A stretch of 64,000 nucleotides of DNA, from positions 25,525 through 89,524 of the forward strand of contig JAPKCM010000008.1 of the NCBI GenBank assembly GCA_028822935.1. The letters run 5' to 3'. The first letter of the stretch is position 1; each line of letters opens with the position of its first letter. Shown in pieces: positions 18,506 to 27,996 of this stretch. The notes below the pieces were generated by a model. It was not told the origin of the DNA and made no database searches. It saw only the letters and a program-made list of their open reading frames with translations. The position numbers were made by a program, and so were the translations under genes. Origin of the DNA: Akkermansiaceae bacterium (GTDB taxonomy: Bacteria; Verrucomicrobiota; Verrucomicrobiia; Verrucomicrobiales; Akkermansiaceae).

Positions 18506-19255
18506 CTATTTCACCACCACGGGCTCGATGCGCTCACTTGTGATTCTTACGATGACGGTGTATTTTTTTCCTTCCTGGCCGGTGCCCAGGAGGACCGAGT
18601 GGCCTTCTTCGGTGCGCCAGAGGTGAGAGCAGAGAATGAGCCCGTCCTGCAGTTCATCGGAGTTTGGATAAGGCGCACCTTGCACCGGGCGACCATGAAG
18701 CATGGTGAGAACGGAAGTCATTTCTTCCCAATTGTTCTTCAACATGCCTCCGTAGGACCCTCGTTCAACCACTTTACTCCGCAGGGTCACTTCCCGGAGG
18801 GTGTCGTTCTTGGTCCAGCCGAAGTAGAGGTAGCAGTGGAGCCCGCCGATGGTTTTCTTGGTGCGGTAAGCCCCGTTGAGTCCGATGCGCGCCATCATGA
18901 CATCGGCCGCATCGCCTTCGACCATTTTACTCACTTTAAGTTTGGCAATGACGTCTTTTCGCGTGTCTCCGAATTCGAGGGTGTCAAAAGCGGCCCCTTT
19001 TGGCGGAGCTGGAGCATCGATTGCGGAAGGCCTGGCGAGGGGATGGTTTTCAACGAGCCATGCCTGATCTACTTCGTGAAGCTTAGCGATGGGGAAGCTG
19101 ACGATTCGGCTTCCTTTTTTAAGGGTGACCAGATTTCCGTCGTTCGAGATGTGGTCCGCTTCAAACTGTTGGTCACCCTTGGCGCTGCGCCAGAGTCGGG
19201 CTTCGAGGCCGATCGTGGCTGTCGCAATTGTCAGTAAGCAAAGAAACTTGGTCAT
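18506..19255 (-). CDS. Secreted SHD1-like domain protein
   Basis: About 249 residues from the ATG at 19255, which opens a signal peptide (MTKFLCLLTIATATIGLEA). An upstream in-frame ATG at 19342 would add 29 non-signal residues. Immediately after the signal comes an SHD1-like (SLA1 homology) segment: ARLWRSAKGDQQFEADH, then VTLKKGSRIVSFPIAKL and DQAWL. That small beta domain is common in secreted planctomycete and verrucomicrobial proteins. The C-terminal 150 residues (GDTRKDVIAKLKVS, TKKTIGGLHCYLYFGW) are not recognised. It is divergent from the broken cardiolipin-synthase gene. Confidence 0.75.
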   Translation of the reverse strand: MTKFLCLLTIATATIGLEARLWRSAKGDQQFEADHISNDGNLVTLKKGSRIVSFPIAKLHEVDQAWLVENHPLARPSAIDAPAPPKGAAFDTLEFGDTRKDVIAKLKVSKMVEGDAADVMMARIGLNGAYRTKKTIGGLHCYLYFGWTKNDTLREVTLRSKVVERGSYGGMLKNNWEEMTSVLTMLHGRPVQGAPYPNSDELQDGLILCSHLWRTEEGHSVLLGTGQEGKKYTVIVRITSERIEPVVVK

Positions 19256-19330
19256 GGAATCTGAAGATAGAACGTTCGAAGGGTTGTTTTTATTCTCCTT
19301 TGCCACAAGGTTTTTCCAGCGGATGAGATC

Positions 19331-20268
19331 ATGGAGAAGCAAGGATTGTTGAGCAAATGGTTGGGTCTCCTCTCACGAGACGGCTCGGCGGTGCAATCTT
19401 GCGGTAATCGGGTAGAGCTCTTCTTTGAAAGGGATGATGCTTTTCGTGAGATGCGTGAAGCGATCGGAGCGGCGGAGATCTACGTCTACCAGGAGATGTA
19501 TATGTTTCTCTCTGATGAGGTGGGGTGGAGGTGCGCGTCTTTCGGCCGGTCGCTCCTTGGCGAAAACGAAGTAGGATTTTGGGGCGCAATCACCGCAAAA
19601 ATCTCATCGTCGATGACCGTTTCGCTTTTACCGGAGGAATGAATCTGGGTTCGGTTTGGTCGCGCTCGATCAAGGGGGAAGGGGCCTGGTGGGACACTCA
19701 TCTTTCCATTGAGGGTCCGGGCGCAGCAGCTTGTGATCAGTTTTTCTAAGAGACTTGGCAAAAAGTGGGCGGAACTTCTCCCACAGAGACGGGGGCGTAT
19801 CGGAAGGATGAGGCTGGTCCGTGGGAGAGTGATCTCCTCGTAGTGGGTGGGAGCGGCTTTGGAAAGCGGGGGGCGATTCGGCGGCTTTATTCCACCACGT
19901 TTGAAATGGCGCAGAAGGATGTTGTTCTCACGGTGCCTTACTTTGTTCCGCCCCGCCGCATGCTCAATCGCTTGCGGAAAGCGGAGGCCCGTGGCCTCGA
20001 TATCGATCTGTTAGTGCCCCGGAACTCAGATGTTCCGCTGGCGGATTGGGTGTGCGAAGGGCTCTATCCTTCGCTGATGGATGCCGGGGTGAAGGTTAGA
20101 GAATACACGGGATCGGTTCTGCATGCGAAGTCGATGGTCGTCGATGATCGCTTGGCCGTGGTGGGGAGCGCTAATTTTGACATCCTTTCGATTTCGATGA
20201 ACTGGGAGCACTCGGCACGAGTGTGTTACGGAAGCTTTAAGGATTGTCAGGACCTCGAATTGCGCTGA
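19331..20268 (+). pseudogene. Broken cardiolipin synthase / phospholipase D family gene
   Basis: The reading starts VELFFERDDAFREMREAIG and EIYVYQEMYMFLSDEVGW, as in cardiolipin synthases. It then jumps, in another frame, to VEVRVFRP (about 19525), so roughly 30 codons of the usual protein are missing and the frame is lost, within GATGAGGTGGGG/GTGGAGGTG microhomology. The first HKD motif follows (NHRKNLIVDDRFAFTGGMN). A TAA at 19747-19749 then interrupts the frame where a coding residue is expected (DQFF-stop-ETWQ). Downstream of the stop the same frame holds the second HKD motif (LHAKSMVVDDRLAVVGSANFD). The C-terminus also ends early at 20268. Three independent lesions mean the gene is dead as a single enzyme. 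Confidence 0.85.
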
Positions 20269-20278
20269 GCATCCTGCC

Positions 20279-21238
20279 GTGCTCAACAAGGAAGATTTGA
20301 CCACCTTTTTTAAAGGTTTTGCGATGGGAGCGGCCAACGTCGTTCCCGGTGTTTCCGGAGGAACCATCGCCTTCATTACGGGGATCTATGAACGATTGAT
20401 TGAGGCTTTGAAATCCTTTGATCTGGAAGCTGTTAAACTGGTTTACTTATTTAAGATATCAGAGCTGTGGGCGAAGATCGATGGTCGTTTTTTGCTCTCA
20501 CTGGGCCTCGGGGTGATCACGGCGTTTGCGACTTTGGCTCGCACCTTGAAGTATGGTCTGGAACATCATCCGACCTTGGTTCTCTCGCTCTTCTTTGGGC
20601 TGATTGCGGCGTCGATTCCCTCCGTGGGAAAGATGATTCGGCACTGGTCTCCGGGAGTGGTTGCGGTATTTTTGGTGGGCTTGGCGATCGCGGTGTCGAT
20701 GGCTTTCATGACTCCAGCGAATGAGAACACGAATCCAATCTACTTAGGGACATGCGGGGTGGTGGCGTTATGCAGCATGATTATTCCTGGAGTGAGTGGC
20801 TCCTTCGTGTTGCTGCTTCTAGGGAATTACAAACTCATTATGCTGGATGCCTTGAGCGCTTTCTTTTCAGGAAATCTCGCTGCGTCCTTGCCGATTCTGA
20901 TTCCCGTAGGGATTGGTGCGGTGGTGGGTTTGCTGGGACTTTCGCGCTTTTTGAGTTGGTTATTTCGCACGCATCACGACAAGGCAGTTGGGGCGATTAC
21001 GGGATTCGTGGCAGGCTCGCTGATGATTATTTGGCCGTGGAAAACGGAGCTCACCCAGGAGTTCTTGAAAGACGGGGAAACGAAAACGAAGACGATTGGC
21101 TACGAGAACTGGAGGCTCCCGGACTTTTCGCAAAGTGGAGTGTGGTTTGAAGTGGTCGCTGTTCTTGTGGGCATTGGTCTCATTATGGCGGTCGAGTTTT
21201 TTGCGAAGAAGAAACCAGAAACAGAAGAAGAAAAATGA
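20279..21238 (+). CDS. DUF368 family polyprenyl-phosphate transporter
   Basis: 319 residues, about 8-9 membrane helices, with the DUF368 hallmark GAANVVPGVSGGTIAFITGIYE near the start and its internal echo SMIIPGVSGSFVLLLLGNY in the middle, an inverted-repeat arrangement. Members named PopT have been reported to recycle undecaprenyl phosphate across the cytoplasmic membrane for cell-wall synthesis. It starts with GTG 10 bases after the dead cardiolipin-synthase gene. Its TGA overlaps the mtnP ATG (ATGA at 21235-21238). The mtnP partnership is probably only operonic. Confidence 0.9.
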   Translation: MLNKEDLTTFFKGFAMGAANVVPGVSGGTIAFITGIYERLIEALKSFDLEAVKLVYLFKISELWAKIDGRFLLSLGLGVITAFATLARTLKYGLEHHPTLVLSLFFGLIAASIPSVGKMIRHWSPGVVAVFLVGLAIAVSMAFMTPANENTNPIYLGTCGVVALCSMIIPGVSGSFVLLLLGNYKLIMLDALSAFFSGNLAASLPILIPVGIGAVVGLLGLSRFLSWLFRTHHDKAVGAITGFVAGSLMIIWPWKTELTQEFLKDGETKTKTIGYENWRLPDFSQSGVWFEVVAVLVGIGLIMAVEFFAKKKPETEEEK

Positions 21239-22092
21239 CACCGGCAATTGGCATTATCGGAGGGAGTGGCGTCTCGGGATTCGACGGGCTCGAAAAAATG
21301 GAGCGTCGGAAGATATCAACTCCTTTTGGAGATCCTTCGGACGAATTGATCGGGGGAGAGTTTGAGGGGCGACAAGTCTGGTTTCTTTCGCGGCACGGAC
21401 AGGGTCACACCATTTTGCCCACTGAGGTGAATCACCGGGCGAATTTTTGGGCGTTGCGGTCGGTGGGAGTGCGTTGGGTAATCTGTGCGACTGCGGTAGG
21501 GAGTTTGAAGGAAGAATATCCGCCGCGTTCAATCGTGCTGCCCGATCAGTATTTTGATCGGACGAGCCAGCGCGCGAATCACACCTTTTTTGGGCAGGGC
21601 CTCGTGGCGCACGTTGATTTTGGTGATCCCATTAGCGCTGGATTGCGGGCGATCTTGCTGAAGGCAGGGCAGGCCGAAGGAGCGGAGATTCACGATGGGG
21701 GAACCTACGTCTGTATGGACGGGCCTGCTTTTTCGACTCGGGCAGAATCTCATTACTATCGCCATTTTGGCTTCGATATAATCGGAATGACAAATTTGCC
21801 GGAGGCAAAGCTGGCCCGGGAGGCTGAAATCGCCTTGGCAACCCTCGGAATGGTGACTGATTACGATTCCTGGCGTGAGGAGGATGAGTCGGTCACGGCT
21901 TCCTCGGTGGTCGAGCATCTCGCGGCCAATGCTGAGATGAGTGAAAGGGTGCTCAAACGAGCGATTCCTTTGATTCCGACAGTCCCTAATTGGCCTGAGC
22001 ATACTTCGTTGGATTCAGCGATTTTCACCCCGCGCGAGAGCTGGTCGGAAGCGGCACGAGAGCGTCTCGGGGCAATCTTGAATGGGCGCTGA
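21235..22092 (+). CDS. mtnP: S-methyl-5'-thioadenosine phosphorylase
   Basis: 285 residues of the PNP/MTAP family: IGIIGGSGVSGFDGL at the N-terminus, SRHGQGHTILPTEVNHRANFWALRSVGV, GTYVCMDGPAFSTRAES and GMTNLPEAKLAREAEI. The Asp in MVTDYDSW at the base-binding site points to adenine-type (MTA) rather than guanine specificity. It cleaves MTA to adenine and methylthioribose-1-phosphate in methionine salvage, and is cytosolic. Translation is coupled to the DUF368 gene by the 4-base overlap. Confidence 0.93.
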   Translation: MTPAIGIIGGSGVSGFDGLEKMERRKISTPFGDPSDELIGGEFEGRQVWFLSRHGQGHTILPTEVNHRANFWALRSVGVRWVICATAVGSLKEEYPPRSIVLPDQYFDRTSQRANHTFFGQGLVAHVDFGDPISAGLRAILLKAGQAEGAEIHDGGTYVCMDGPAFSTRAESHYYRHFGFDIIGMTNLPEAKLAREAEIALATLGMVTDYDSWREEDESVTASSVVEHLAANAEMSERVLKRAIPLIPTVPNWPEHTSLDSAIFTPRESWSEAARERLGAILNGR

Positions 22093-22140
22093 ATCAAGCC
22101 GTGACATGAGGGTGTAAAAAGGGTAGGAATTACTCTGCTC

Positions 22141-22974
22141 ATGAAACGCCGCGATCTTCTCCAAATGACCCCAGGTGCAGCCTTGGGACTTTCTGCGTGT
22201 TCAAGCAAAGACGCGTTAGCGTCTCTCGTGAGTTCGCCTGCTTCTGGGCGTGGGCAATCTCCGCCCCAAAGCGTCAAGATGCTGGCGAATACCCAGTATC
22301 GTCCGCCTGCTTATGCGAATCAGGGATTGCGGAATCCGAACATGAATCTGCCGACCGCTTTCTCGGGGAGTGCGATTTCCTACTCACGTGGATCTTCGGC
22401 TTACGCCAATGTGGCAATGACCTTCGACGACGGCCCGCACCCAACGAACACGCCGCGTCTTTTGGATATGCTTCGGAAGCGGAATATCCGGGCTACTTTT
22501 TATGTCATCGGCGGAAATGTGGATCGCTATCCGCATATCGCCCGCCGCATTGTGGCTGAAGGTCACGAGATTGGGAATCACACATACACTCACCGGAAGC
22601 TTACCTCACTGAGCGAATCCGAAGTTCGTAAAGAGATGCGCCGCACTCAAGACGCGATTGTGCGAGCGACCGGAGTGAAGCCTCGCACGATGCGCCCCCC
22701 TTATGGAGCGCTACTTCAGCGACAGCGACAGATGCTTTTTTCCGAATTTAACTACCCCACGATTATGTGGTCGGTCGATCCTCAAGATTGGAGACGCCCA
22801 GGACCATCAGTGGTCACTTCACGGATCCTTTCTGGTGCTAATAATGGCGCGATTATCTTGGCGCACGATCTTCATGCACCGACGGTCACGGCGATGCCGG
22901 CGACCTTTGATGGACTCCTCTCACGGGGATATAAGTTCATTACCGTTTCCCAACTGCTCGCGCAGAAGGGCTAG
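22141..22974 (+). CDS. Polysaccharide deacetylase (NodB domain), exported
   Basis: 277 residues. The N-terminus MKRRDLLQMTPGAALGLSACS combines a twin-Arg-like RRDLL with a lipobox-like end, so it is exported and perhaps lipid-anchored. The NodB domain holds the full set of carbohydrate-esterase-4 motifs: TFDDGPH (metal Asp and catalytic base), HTYTH (two metal His), RPPYG, WSVDPQDW and LAHDLH (catalytic His). It should remove N-acetyl groups from peptidoglycan or another amino-sugar polymer in the envelope. It is a single gene in the same direction as its neighbours. Confidence 0.92.
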   Translation: MKRRDLLQMTPGAALGLSACSSKDALASLVSSPASGRGQSPPQSVKMLANTQYRPPAYANQGLRNPNMNLPTAFSGSAISYSRGSSAYANVAMTFDDGPHPTNTPRLLDMLRKRNIRATFYVIGGNVDRYPHIARRIVAEGHEIGNHTYTHRKLTSLSESEVRKEMRRTQDAIVRATGVKPRTMRPPYGALLQRQRQMLFSEFNYPTIMWSVDPQDWRRPGPSVVTSRILSGANNGAIILAHDLHAPTVTAMPATFDGLLSRGYKFITVSQLLAQKG

Positions 22975-23012
22975 AGCAAATTGCTCCTACCAAACTAAAG
23001 TTTTCACCCCTG

Positions 23013-24728
23013 ATGTTTGGCGAACGATACTTCGCAACGCGACAACGCCTCACGGACGTTGTGGTGGGCGTTCGCAAATTAGGCGAATCTTGCGGTGCTG
23101 ACGTATCAGCTCTCGCCGATGAGGGTGAGTATCTCAAAGGGCTGCGCAGCCCTTTCCTCTTTGTCGTTTGTGGTGAGGTCAATGCCGGGAAATCGACTCT
23201 CCTGAACGGCCTTTTCGGTCAGGATCTTTGCAAAACAAATGTCCTTCCTGAAACGAAAAAAGTGCATTGGTATCGCTGGGGCGAAACGGAGAGAAATATC
23301 GATGTCACCGACACGCTGCAGGAGCGGTACCGGCCGATTAAGTTCCTTCAGGATTTTAATATCGTTGATACTCCAGGCACAAATTCGGTGGTCAGAGGGC
23401 ATCAGTCCATCACCGAGCGCTTCTTGCCGATCGCGGACCTTTTACTTTTCGTCTTTCCTGTAAGTAATCCTTGGGGTGCGGCCACTTGGGATTTCATCTC
23501 CAAGTTGGGTGCGGATAATTTGGAGAATGTCGCCTTCGTTCTGCAACAGGTCGACCTTCGGGATGAGAGGGATGTAAATTTAATTATCGAACACGTCCGC
23601 TCGCTGGCGGTTCAAAAAATTGGAGTTCATCCTGATGTTTTCCCTGTTTCGGGAAAGATGGCAAGCAATGCCAAGCATGCGCTGCCTTTCAGCGACAACC
23701 TTTGGCGTAAAAGCGGATTTCCAGCCCTTGAGAATTTTATTTCAAAGCGAGTCTCTGGAAATCCCGGGAGGCGTCAAGTGCTCTGTGAAGTACGTGACTC
23801 GACTCAGGTTGCGCTCCGCCGGATCGAGAAAAAGATTGAAGAAGACACCATTCAGCTGGATCGTGATCAGTCATTCTTGCGAGAGCTTGAGACGGAGGTT
23901 GATCAACGGTGTGAAGGTCAGGCGACCAACTTTTCCTCCAAGTTTTCCGGTCTCACCGATGTCTTCATGAACGAAGCTCGTGAAGCGGTGAAGATGCTCC
24001 GAAAGAATATCACGATTCCACAGAGTTTTCTTTCTCTTTTCAGATCGGAGAAGATTCCATCGGAGTTGGAGGCTGGTCTTACGGAGTCGGTGAAGGTTGC
24101 GGTGGAGAAACGTGCGAATTTCGATGGCCAGGAGCTCGTTGAGAATTGTCGCAGTCACTGGACCACAGTGGTGCCTCGCATCAAGGAACGACTCGAGGTG
24201 GCCATTCCAGATTTCGACAAAGAGACGGACTCGCTGATGGACACGCGTGAGCGCTTTGTTCGGCGCTTGGGGCGTTCTTCCAAGCAAGCGGTCGCCAACT
24301 TGAAGTTGCGTGGAAATCTCGACCTTCAGATGGAGGCACGCCGGAGCGTTCTTCGGCGTTTTCTTTCCGGAGCACTTTGTAGTGTCATTGTGGCCGGTAT
24401 CCTCGGGGCGCTTGGTTCGCATCCCTGGCCCTTTGTGGCAATCGGAATCAGCTTTCTTTTTCTAGCCGCCGCTGGCGTTTATGCCGAGAAGTCGAAAAAG
24501 GAACTTTGTCAGAATTTCTCGGATCGTATTGAGAGCTACCGTGATCCCTTTGCAGATGCCCTCAGTAATGAATATAAAGATGGCGTACGGGAATTCTATC
24601 TCGAATACGGGGGGCTTTTCGAGAATGTCAGACGTCATATTGCCAAGCACAAACTCGCTCTTAAACCTCGTCTTGAGCGATGGAATGATCTTTTCTTAGA
24701 ACTGAAAGGAATCGAACAGGAAATCTAA
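23013..24728 (+). CDS. Dynamin-like membrane GTPase
   Basis: 571 residues. The GTPase domain begins about residue 45: P-loop GEVNAGKST (54-62), a switch Thr region, DTPG, and QQVDL in place of NKxD at the base-specificity site, as in bacterial dynamin relatives. Long helical regions follow (about 265-430), with a predicted membrane hairpin near residues 450-490 (SGALCSVIVAGILGALG, PFVAIGISFLFLAAAGVYA) and a final helical segment. Such proteins remodel or patch the cytoplasmic membrane. It is a single gene 42 bases before the E1alpha gene. The dyad at 24727-24740 separates the two. Confidence 0.88.
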   Translation: MFGERYFATRQRLTDVVVGVRKLGESCGADVSALADEGEYLKGLRSPFLFVVCGEVNAGKSTLLNGLFGQDLCKTNVLPETKKVHWYRWGETERNIDVTDTLQERYRPIKFLQDFNIVDTPGTNSVVRGHQSITERFLPIADLLLFVFPVSNPWGAATWDFISKLGADNLENVAFVLQQVDLRDERDVNLIIEHVRSLAVQKIGVHPDVFPVSGKMASNAKHALPFSDNLWRKSGFPALENFISKRVSGNPGRRQVLCEVRDSTQVALRRIEKKIEEDTIQLDRDQSFLRELETEVDQRCEGQATNFSSKFSGLTDVFMNEAREAVKMLRKNITIPQSFLSLFRSEKIPSELEAGLTESVKVAVEKRANFDGQELVENCRSHWTTVVPRIKERLEVAIPDFDKETDSLMDTRERFVRRLGRSSKQAVANLKLRGNLDLQMEARRSVLRRFLSGALCSVIVAGILGALGSHPWPFVAIGISFLFLAAAGVYAEKSKKELCQNFSDRIESYRDPFADALSNEYKDGVREFYLEYGGLFENVRRHIAKHKLALKPRLERWNDLFLELKGIEQEI

Positions 24729-24740
24729 CAGGATCCTGTT
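24727..24740 (+). terminator. Perfect dyad between GTPase gene and pdh operon
   Basis: AACAGGATCCTGTT is a perfect 14-bp palindrome followed by TTT, starting inside the GTPase stop codon. With no loop it can also be read as a protein-binding operator for the dehydrogenase operon. Both readings are tentative. Confidence 0.35.
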
Positions 24741-24770
24741 TTTGGATTTTTCGCATTTTAATCTTCACTG

Positions 24771-25796
24771 ATGACACCTCCGACCTTTTCTTTTCCACCG
24801 CCTCCCCTCGAAGCGGTTCTTGATGGGGATTTACTGCTTCGGGTTTTTCGGTCCATGCTGACGGCGCGGACTCTGGAGAATAAATTGTCGAGTCTTTACA
24901 AGGGCGGGAAGATCGTCGGGGGTGTTTATTTGGGGACTGGTCAAGAAGCGTTGAGCGCTTCACTGGGTGCTTCTTTGACTAAAGGAAGAGACTACTTTTC
25001 TCCGCTGATTCGTGATCAGGCCGGACGCACCGCCTTTGGCGAGGATATGCTGGATGCCACGCGGACCTACCTCGGGTCGGCGAAAGGACCGATGCGGGGC
25101 CGAGACGGGAACATTCATCGGGGTCGGCCTCATCAGGGAATGCCTGCGATGATTAGCCACTTGGGGGCCGCTGTTTCAGTGATTTCCGGCATGCTCATCG
25201 CAAAGCGGATGAAAGGGGAACTCGACGGAATTGTAGGAGCGACCTCAATTGGTGATGGCGCGACGTCGACAGGATCGTTTCACGAAGGGCTGAACATGGC
25301 TGCGGTTGAAAATCTCCCTCTCGTGGTTGTTATCGCGGATAATCAATTTGCCTATTCAACGCCACGGAATCGCCAGTTCGCGTGTGAGAGTCTTTTGGAA
25401 CGGGCCGTCGGATACGGCGTGGGGGGGGTGGAGGTTGATGGAACCGATCTCAAAGCAACTCTTGCCGGGATCCAGCAAGCAGTCACATCGGCTCGTCAAG
25501 GATTTGGTCCCCAGCTTGTGGTGGCTCGTTTACTGCGGCTCTGCGGCCATGGAGAGCATGACGATGCATCGTATGTCCCGCAGGAATTACGAGATTCTTT
25601 GATGGGCCGTGATTGTCTCGAAGTGGGGGCTAGTCAGATCATTGAAGATGGTTTAACAACTGCGGAAGAAATCGAGGCTTGGAGAAAAGAGGCGGTGGAG
25701 GAGGTTCAGGAAGCCGTCGCCACTGCCCAACGTGAGTGTGGACCTGATCCTTACAAAGAGAATTGGCGAGCGACATCGGTAGAAGGGATGCAGTAA
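24771..25796 (+). CDS. pdhA: Pyruvate (2-oxoacid) dehydrogenase E1, alpha subunit
   Basis: 341 residues with the thiamine-diphosphate motif GDGATSTGSFHEGLN at 161-175, closing with the Asn in VIADNQFAYSTP. The N-terminal part (YKGGKIVGGVYLGTGQEALSA) is typical of pyruvate dehydrogenase alpha subunits. With the beta subunit it decarboxylates the 2-oxoacid and passes the acyl group to the lipoyl arm of E2. Three genes run in tight order (4-6-base spacing) after 42 bases of leader. A branched-chain substrate cannot be excluded from sequence alone. Confidence 0.93.
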   Translation: MTPPTFSFPPPPLEAVLDGDLLLRVFRSMLTARTLENKLSSLYKGGKIVGGVYLGTGQEALSASLGASLTKGRDYFSPLIRDQAGRTAFGEDMLDATRTYLGSAKGPMRGRDGNIHRGRPHQGMPAMISHLGAAVSVISGMLIAKRMKGELDGIVGATSIGDGATSTGSFHEGLNMAAVENLPLVVVIADNQFAYSTPRNRQFACESLLERAVGYGVGGVEVDGTDLKATLAGIQQAVTSARQGFGPQLVVARLLRLCGHGEHDDASYVPQELRDSLMGRDCLEVGASQIIEDGLTTAEEIEAWRKEAVEEVQEAVATAQRECGPDPYKENWRATSVEGMQ

Positions 25797-25800
25797 AAAA

Positions 25801-26766
25801 ATGAGTGTTACCTATATCGATGCCATTCACGAGGCGCAGCTAGAGCTTCTTCGCGAAGACGAGCGCGTCTTTCTTTACGGTCAGGATATTGGCAGTTTTG
25901 GAGGAGCCTTCAAAGCGACCAAGGGATTTAAGGAAGAGTTCGGATCACGCGTGCTTGATTCTCCTATCAGTGAGGATGCGATGGTCGGAATGGCGGTAGG
26001 AGCTGCGATCAACGGGATGCGTCCCATTATTGAAATGCAGTTTGCCGACTTTTCCTCGGTCGCTTTCAACCAGCTTGTTAACCAAGCCGGAACCCATTTT
26101 TATCGCACTGGAATTCCGATTCCGATCACGGTGCGAATGCCCTGTGGAGGAACTCCGGGATCGGGGCCGTTTCACAGCCAGATGATCGAAAGTATCTATG
26201 CCCACTATCCCGGGCTCGTCGTGGTCACTCCGGCCACGGTTTCAGATGCTTATCAACTCTTGAAAGAGTCGGTGGAACTCGATGATCCTGTCATCTTTTG
26301 TGAACACAAATTTCTCTACCGCTGGCTCAAATCAGCAAATCTTAAGGGTGATGCCCTCCCGTTGGGAAAGGCCCGGCTCACTCGTGCGGGCAAGCATGCC
26401 ACCGTGGTGACATACAGCGCGATGGTGCATGAAGCAGTTCGCGCCGCTGATCGCCTCGCGAAAGAGGGTTGGGAAATCGAAGTGGTGGATCTTCGCAGCG
26501 TGAAGCCGCTCGATATCGACACTGTCCTTGCTTCGGTCGCTCGCACCGGTCGACTGCTAGCCCTGGGAGAAGGATTTCCCTGGGGTGGAGTGACCTCTGA
26601 AGTGGTTTCGCGGGTGGTCGCGGAAGGATTTCATCTTCTCGATGCCCCTCCTTTGCGCTTAAATGCCAAGGACACGCCCATTCCTTATCATCCTGATCTC
26701 TGGGCTGCTCACCGCCCGACTCCCGAGTCGATCGTGGAGAAGCTTCGCGAACTTTTAAATCTTTAA
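25801..26766 (+). CDS. pdhB: Pyruvate (2-oxoacid) dehydrogenase E1, beta subunit
   Basis: 321 residues, starting 4 bases after pdhA. Beta-subunit signatures: DERVFLYGQDIGSFGGAFKA (ThDP-site Glu-equivalent region), DSPISEDAMVGMAVGAAINGMRPIIEMQFADF, GGTPGSGPFHSQMIE and the C-terminal domain VTYSAMVHEAVRAADRLAKEG with EVVDLRSVKPLDIDT. It forms the E1 heterotetramer with PdhA in the cytosol. Confidence 0.94.
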   Translation: MSVTYIDAIHEAQLELLREDERVFLYGQDIGSFGGAFKATKGFKEEFGSRVLDSPISEDAMVGMAVGAAINGMRPIIEMQFADFSSVAFNQLVNQAGTHFYRTGIPIPITVRMPCGGTPGSGPFHSQMIESIYAHYPGLVVVTPATVSDAYQLLKESVELDDPVIFCEHKFLYRWLKSANLKGDALPLGKARLTRAGKHATVVTYSAMVHEAVRAADRLAKEGWEIEVVDLRSVKPLDIDTVLASVARTGRLLALGEGFPWGGVTSEVVSRVVAEGFHLLDAPPLRLNAKDTPIPYHPDLWAAHRPTPESIVEKLRELLNL

Positions 26767-26772
26767 CACGTC

Positions 26773-27996
26773 ATGCCCCAGGTTCCCATTATCATGCCCC
26801 AACTCGGCGAATCGATTGCTGAGGCCCGCATTGTCCGACTCCTTATTGCAGTGGGGGATACGGTAGTCGTCGACCAAGAAATTATCGAGGTCGAGACGAA
26901 CAAGGCCACGATGGGAGTGACAACTCTCTGTGGCGGAACGATCACGGAACTCCGCGGGGAGGAAGGCGAAGACTATGCGGTAGGAACTCTTCTCGGAATT
27001 CTTGAGGCGAGCGAGGAAGAAATCGAGCGCACGGGTTCTCCTGTCTTGGGCGAGCGAGAGGAAGACACCGAGAAGGAATCTTCTAAAGACGAAGAGAATC
27101 TTCACTTCCGTTCCAATGACAGTAGCTACAAGGAGCCGGTTCTTATTGAACCAAGCGTGCGTGGTTTGCCTGTCCCGGCGGGAGTCAAAGGAGCGCATTA
27201 CATTTCTCCACGGATGCGCGCCCGGATGGATGAACTTGGCCTTCAAGCCGCTGATATTTCTGCCATTGCGGGAAGCGGAGCGGGTGGTCGGGTCACGGTT
27301 GAAGATCTCGAAAAGTTTCTGGATTACATTCAAGAATGGCCGCGCAGTAGTGCGTCACCCATGCGCTTGGCTGTCGCTGACGCGATGCGTCGCAGCTGGA
27401 CACGCCCTTTTGCTTCGGTGGGTCTCCCTATTCCAATGGACAAACTGTTAGAGTATCGCTCGAGACAGAATCCCAAACCCGGTCTCACTCTTTACGTCTT
27501 GCGGGCCTTTGCGATCGCCTTGTCGGAAGAGCCCACAACCGCAGGCTTCCTGATCGGCGACAAGGTGGTTCATCCCCGTGCTTTCGATTTGGGAGTAGCG
27601 GTGCAAGTGGAAGACGGGGTGATGGTTCCCGTTCTCCGAAACGTCGATCAACATCGAGTTTCCGAACTCTCGCGGGAATATGACGAGCTGGTTAAAGCGG
27701 GCCGTGAAAGACGCCTCACTCCCAAGCAAACATCCGGCGGCATTGCCACGGTCACCAACTTTGGCACCTTCGGTTTGAAGTGGGGGACGCCGATTCCGCT
27801 TCCGAACGAAACGCTCATCCTTGGATTGGCCGCCGGCATCAAGACGCCGAAGTGGAGTGATGAAGTGGGTGCCTTTATCCCCGTCACTGAGACGGAACTT
27901 TGCCTGACATTCGATCACCGGGTAGTTGATGGCGGTGGGGCTGGAATGCTTCTTCAGCGGGTGGGCCAACTTCTCCAGGAGCCTGAAAAACTGTAA
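26773..27996 (+). CDS. pdhC: Dihydrolipoamide acyltransferase (E2)
   Basis: 407 residues. Domain order: one lipoyl domain (about 1-75) with the lipoyl Lys44 in EVETNKATMGV; a charged flexible linker; a peripheral subunit-binding domain at about 142-180 (ISPRMRARMDELGL, GSGAGGRVTVEDLEKFL); and a catalytic chloramphenicol-acetyltransferase-type domain ending FDHRVVDGGGAGMLLQ, with catalytic His382 and Asp386. It transfers the acyl group from the lipoyl arm to CoA. No E3 (lipoamide dehydrogenase) follows in the operon, so E3 must be encoded elsewhere. E2s for acetoin or branched-chain acids look similar. Confidence 0.94.
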   Translation: MPQVPIIMPQLGESIAEARIVRLLIAVGDTVVVDQEIIEVETNKATMGVTTLCGGTITELRGEEGEDYAVGTLLGILEASEEEIERTGSPVLGEREEDTEKESSKDEENLHFRSNDSSYKEPVLIEPSVRGLPVPAGVKGAHYISPRMRARMDELGLQAADISAIAGSGAGGRVTVEDLEKFLDYIQEWPRSSASPMRLAVADAMRRSWTRPFASVGLPIPMDKLLEYRSRQNPKPGLTLYVLRAFAIALSEEPTTAGFLIGDKVVHPRAFDLGVAVQVEDGVMVPVLRNVDQHRVSELSREYDELVKAGRERRLTPKQTSGGIATVTNFGTFGLKWGTPIPLPNETLILGLAAGIKTPKWSDEVGAFIPVTETELCLTFDHRVVDGGGAGMLLQRVGQLLQEPEKL

